Shown piece after piece: positions 6,572 through 7,611 of a stretch of 7,611 nt of DNA. The position numbers and the translations under genes were made by a program. Every line of letters starts with the position of its first letter. Position 1 is the first letter of the stretch. The notes beneath the pieces are model-generated. The model was given only the letters and a program-made list of their open reading frames with translations, made no database searches and had not been told where the DNA came from. Origin of the DNA: Cyanobacteria bacterium UBA11370 (lineage in GTDB: Bacteria; Cyanobacteriota; Cyanobacteriia; Cyanobacteriales; Coleofasciculaceae); the NCBI GenBank assembly GCA_003486645.1, contig DNGI01000138.1, positions 548 to 8,158 of the forward strand, given 5' to 3'.

Positions 6572-7522
6572 TCAAACCATCTGAATCGGTTCTTTGATAA
6601 ATCGAATATAAAGATGCTTAAAGGTTGACCTTAGTACGCGGGGCATCCCAAAGTCAATGGGCATTAACGCATCCGGCAATTTCCAATCCAATATCTTTAA
6701 ATCTTCTGGTCGCAGGTGGGGAAAGTCAATCCCTTCCAAATTAGAACTCAATCCTAATTTCATTGCCGCTACTATCGTTGGGACTAAAGCTGGGTCAACA
6801 TTAAGGATATTAACCAGAGATTGATCCAAAGCAAAGATATCGGCAGACGCAGCGAGGATATTAAGCGATCGCGGTTCACCTCCACTTGGTCCATTCCCTT
6901 GATGACCGATAATGCCATCGACTATTGTTAAATCAGGATTAATTGCTCGTGCTGTTTCTACTAACATTTCCCCAAAACGGCAAGCATCTTTCCCCGCTTC
7001 CATGTGCCACCAGGCTTTCATTTTTCCAGGAACACAACCGAATAAATTCTTAACGCCTAGGGTTAGGGTTAATTGCATATGTGATTTAACCTTGGGCAGA
7101 TTAATAATAACATCAGCCTCCATCGCTTCTTTGCAAAGTCGCAAATGGTTAAACGTATTACTTAACGTTTCGTAACGCTGACCCTGGAATTCAACAATCG
7201 GTACATTGAGTTCTGCCATCATGGGTAAATAGCCGTTTGCCGCCGCAACACCCTTCGCGGTACCAAAGGCTGGACTATCTCCCAAAAACGGTTTTCCCCC
7301 CGCTTCCTGTACCCGTTGTGCTACAGCATAGACTAATTCAGGACGAGTGATGCACTCTTTCCCCGGACGCGCAGCCGTGAGTAGATTAGGTTTAAGTAAA
7401 ACGCGATCGCCTGGTTTAACAAACGCCTCCATCCCTCCCAAGGGTGCTAACAAGGTTTCCAGAGAGGTTTTCAGGCGTTGTTGATCATAGGAATTAGCGC
7501 GAATTAAACTAACCGTAGACAT
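6572..7522 (-). CDS. DUF362 domain-containing protein
   Basis: The 316-residue product matches the DUF362 family, whose biochemical role is not established; some members carry ferredoxin-like domains, but this one does not. Conserved blocks seen are LKPNLL (43-48), GDSP (81-84), NLPKVKSH (141-148), LGVKNLFGCVPG (155-166), DGIIGHQGNGPSGGEP (202-217) and LAASADIFALD (223-233). Only four Cys are present (57, 130, 163, 181), none in CxxC pairs, so an iron-sulphur cluster of ferredoxin type is not supported. No signal peptide or membrane segment is obvious, which suggests a soluble cytosolic protein. The length fits a single-domain member. The ATG at 7520-7522 lacks a clear Shine-Dalgarno sequence but sits about 30 nt after a good -10 box, so a short leader is likely. 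The next gene on the strand (Roco) is 259 bp away. Confidence 0.9.
   Translation of the reverse strand: MSTVSLIRANSYDQQRLKTSLETLLAPLGGMEAFVKPGDRVLLKPNLLTAARPGKECITRPELVYAVAQRVQEAGGKPFLGDSPAFGTAKGVAAANGYLPMMAELNVPIVEFQGQRYETLSNTFNHLRLCKEAMEADVIINLPKVKSHMQLTLTLGVKNLFGCVPGKMKAWWHMEAGKDACRFGEMLVETARAINPDLTIVDGIIGHQGNGPSGGEPRSLNILAASADIFALDQSLVNILNVDPALVPTIVAAMKLGLSSNLEGIDFPHLRPEDLKILDWKLPDALMPIDFGMPRVLRSTFKHLYIRFIKEPIQMV
6865..6872. repeat. HIP1 octamer GCGATCGC
   Basis: Copy within the DUF362 gene, at about residue 218. Confidence 0.85.
7403..7410. repeat. HIP1 octamer GCGATCGC
   Basis: Second copy within the DUF362 gene, at about residues 38-40. Confidence 0.85.
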
Positions 7523-7551
7523 GATTTGAATAATGGCTGATGAATGATGAA

Positions 7552-7581
7552 ATTATATAGCTAGTCTCAGTCCGTTGTGAA
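7552..7581 (-). promoter_or_regulatory. Sigma-70-type promoter of the DUF362 gene
   Basis: On the minus strand TTCACA (7576-7581, one mismatch to TTGACA) and a perfect TATAAT (7552-7557) are separated by 18 nt. Transcription would start near 7545, giving a leader of roughly 20-25 nt before the ATG at 7522. Confidence 0.6.
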
Positions 7582-7593
7582 ATAGGATATGGT

Positions 7594-7611
7594 TAATGGC
7601 TAATGGCTAAT
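7594..7611 (+). repeat. Heptamer tandem repeat TAATGGC, running off the right edge
   Basis: Two full TAATGGC units and a partial TAAT reach the window end. An isolated related unit, TAATGGC followed by TGATGAATGATGA, sits at 7531-7550 in the DUF362 leader, and the reverse form GCCATTA occurs near 3208. This is the same general class as the heptamers at 6462 but a different unit. Confidence 0.6.

Noticed and set aside
6912..7175. Plus-strand open frame inside the DUF362 gene
   Set aside because: It is antisense to conserved DUF362 blocks, so it is a shadow frame.

Overview
The window looks like chromosomal DNA of a filamentous cyanobacterium, probably of the Oscillatoriales/Coleofasciculales kind. 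Reasons: four copies of the cyanobacterial palindrome GCGATCGC in 7.6 kb, several kinds of short intergenic tandem repeat typical of such genomes, a CheA/PilL-type phosphotransfer protein with a long acidic insert, and a Roco (LRR-ROC-COR) protein. The assignment rests on sequence character only; no marker gene is present. All real genes lie on the minus strand, so the order of transcription runs from the right edge to the left.

Right part (6572-7522): a DUF362 protein of unknown function with a good -10/-35 promoter just upstream (7552-7581) and heptamer repeats at the right edge. A 259-bp gap (6313-6571) follows. It holds heptamer repeats, a 40-nt pyrimidine tract, a plus-strand terminator-like hairpin and a possible remnant of a plus-strand gene end.

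Middle (3361-6312): a Roco-type GTPase gene with nine 23-residue leucine-rich repeats, a ROC GTPase domain with clear G motifs, COR, a Cys/His cluster and a coiled coil. It is cut by a TAG at 3853-3855. The same frame stays open for another 163 codons to a TAA at 3361-3363, and this stretch reads like the missing C-terminal end. The likeliest reading is one gene of about 983 codons broken, or gated, by a single nonsense codon. A G-rich repeat (3264-3320) lies beyond its 3' end.

Left part (1-3070): the first about 1023 codons of a large protein that starts with an Hpt domain (phospho-accepting His about residue 49) and continues into a very long acidic region with 61-residue repeats carrying DLFDW, SLFEEE and DEFDWE motifs. 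The gene runs off the left edge. The expected CheA kinase core, CheW and receiver domains would lie outside, so the kinase call is inference. No chemotaxis neighbours are seen upstream.

The three genes do not form an obvious operon: gaps are about 260-290 bp and the functions are unrelated. The observations most worth following are the in-frame stop in the Roco gene and the acidic-aromatic repeat array in the Hpt protein. I found no CRISPR array, tRNA, rRNA, transposase or defence cassette.
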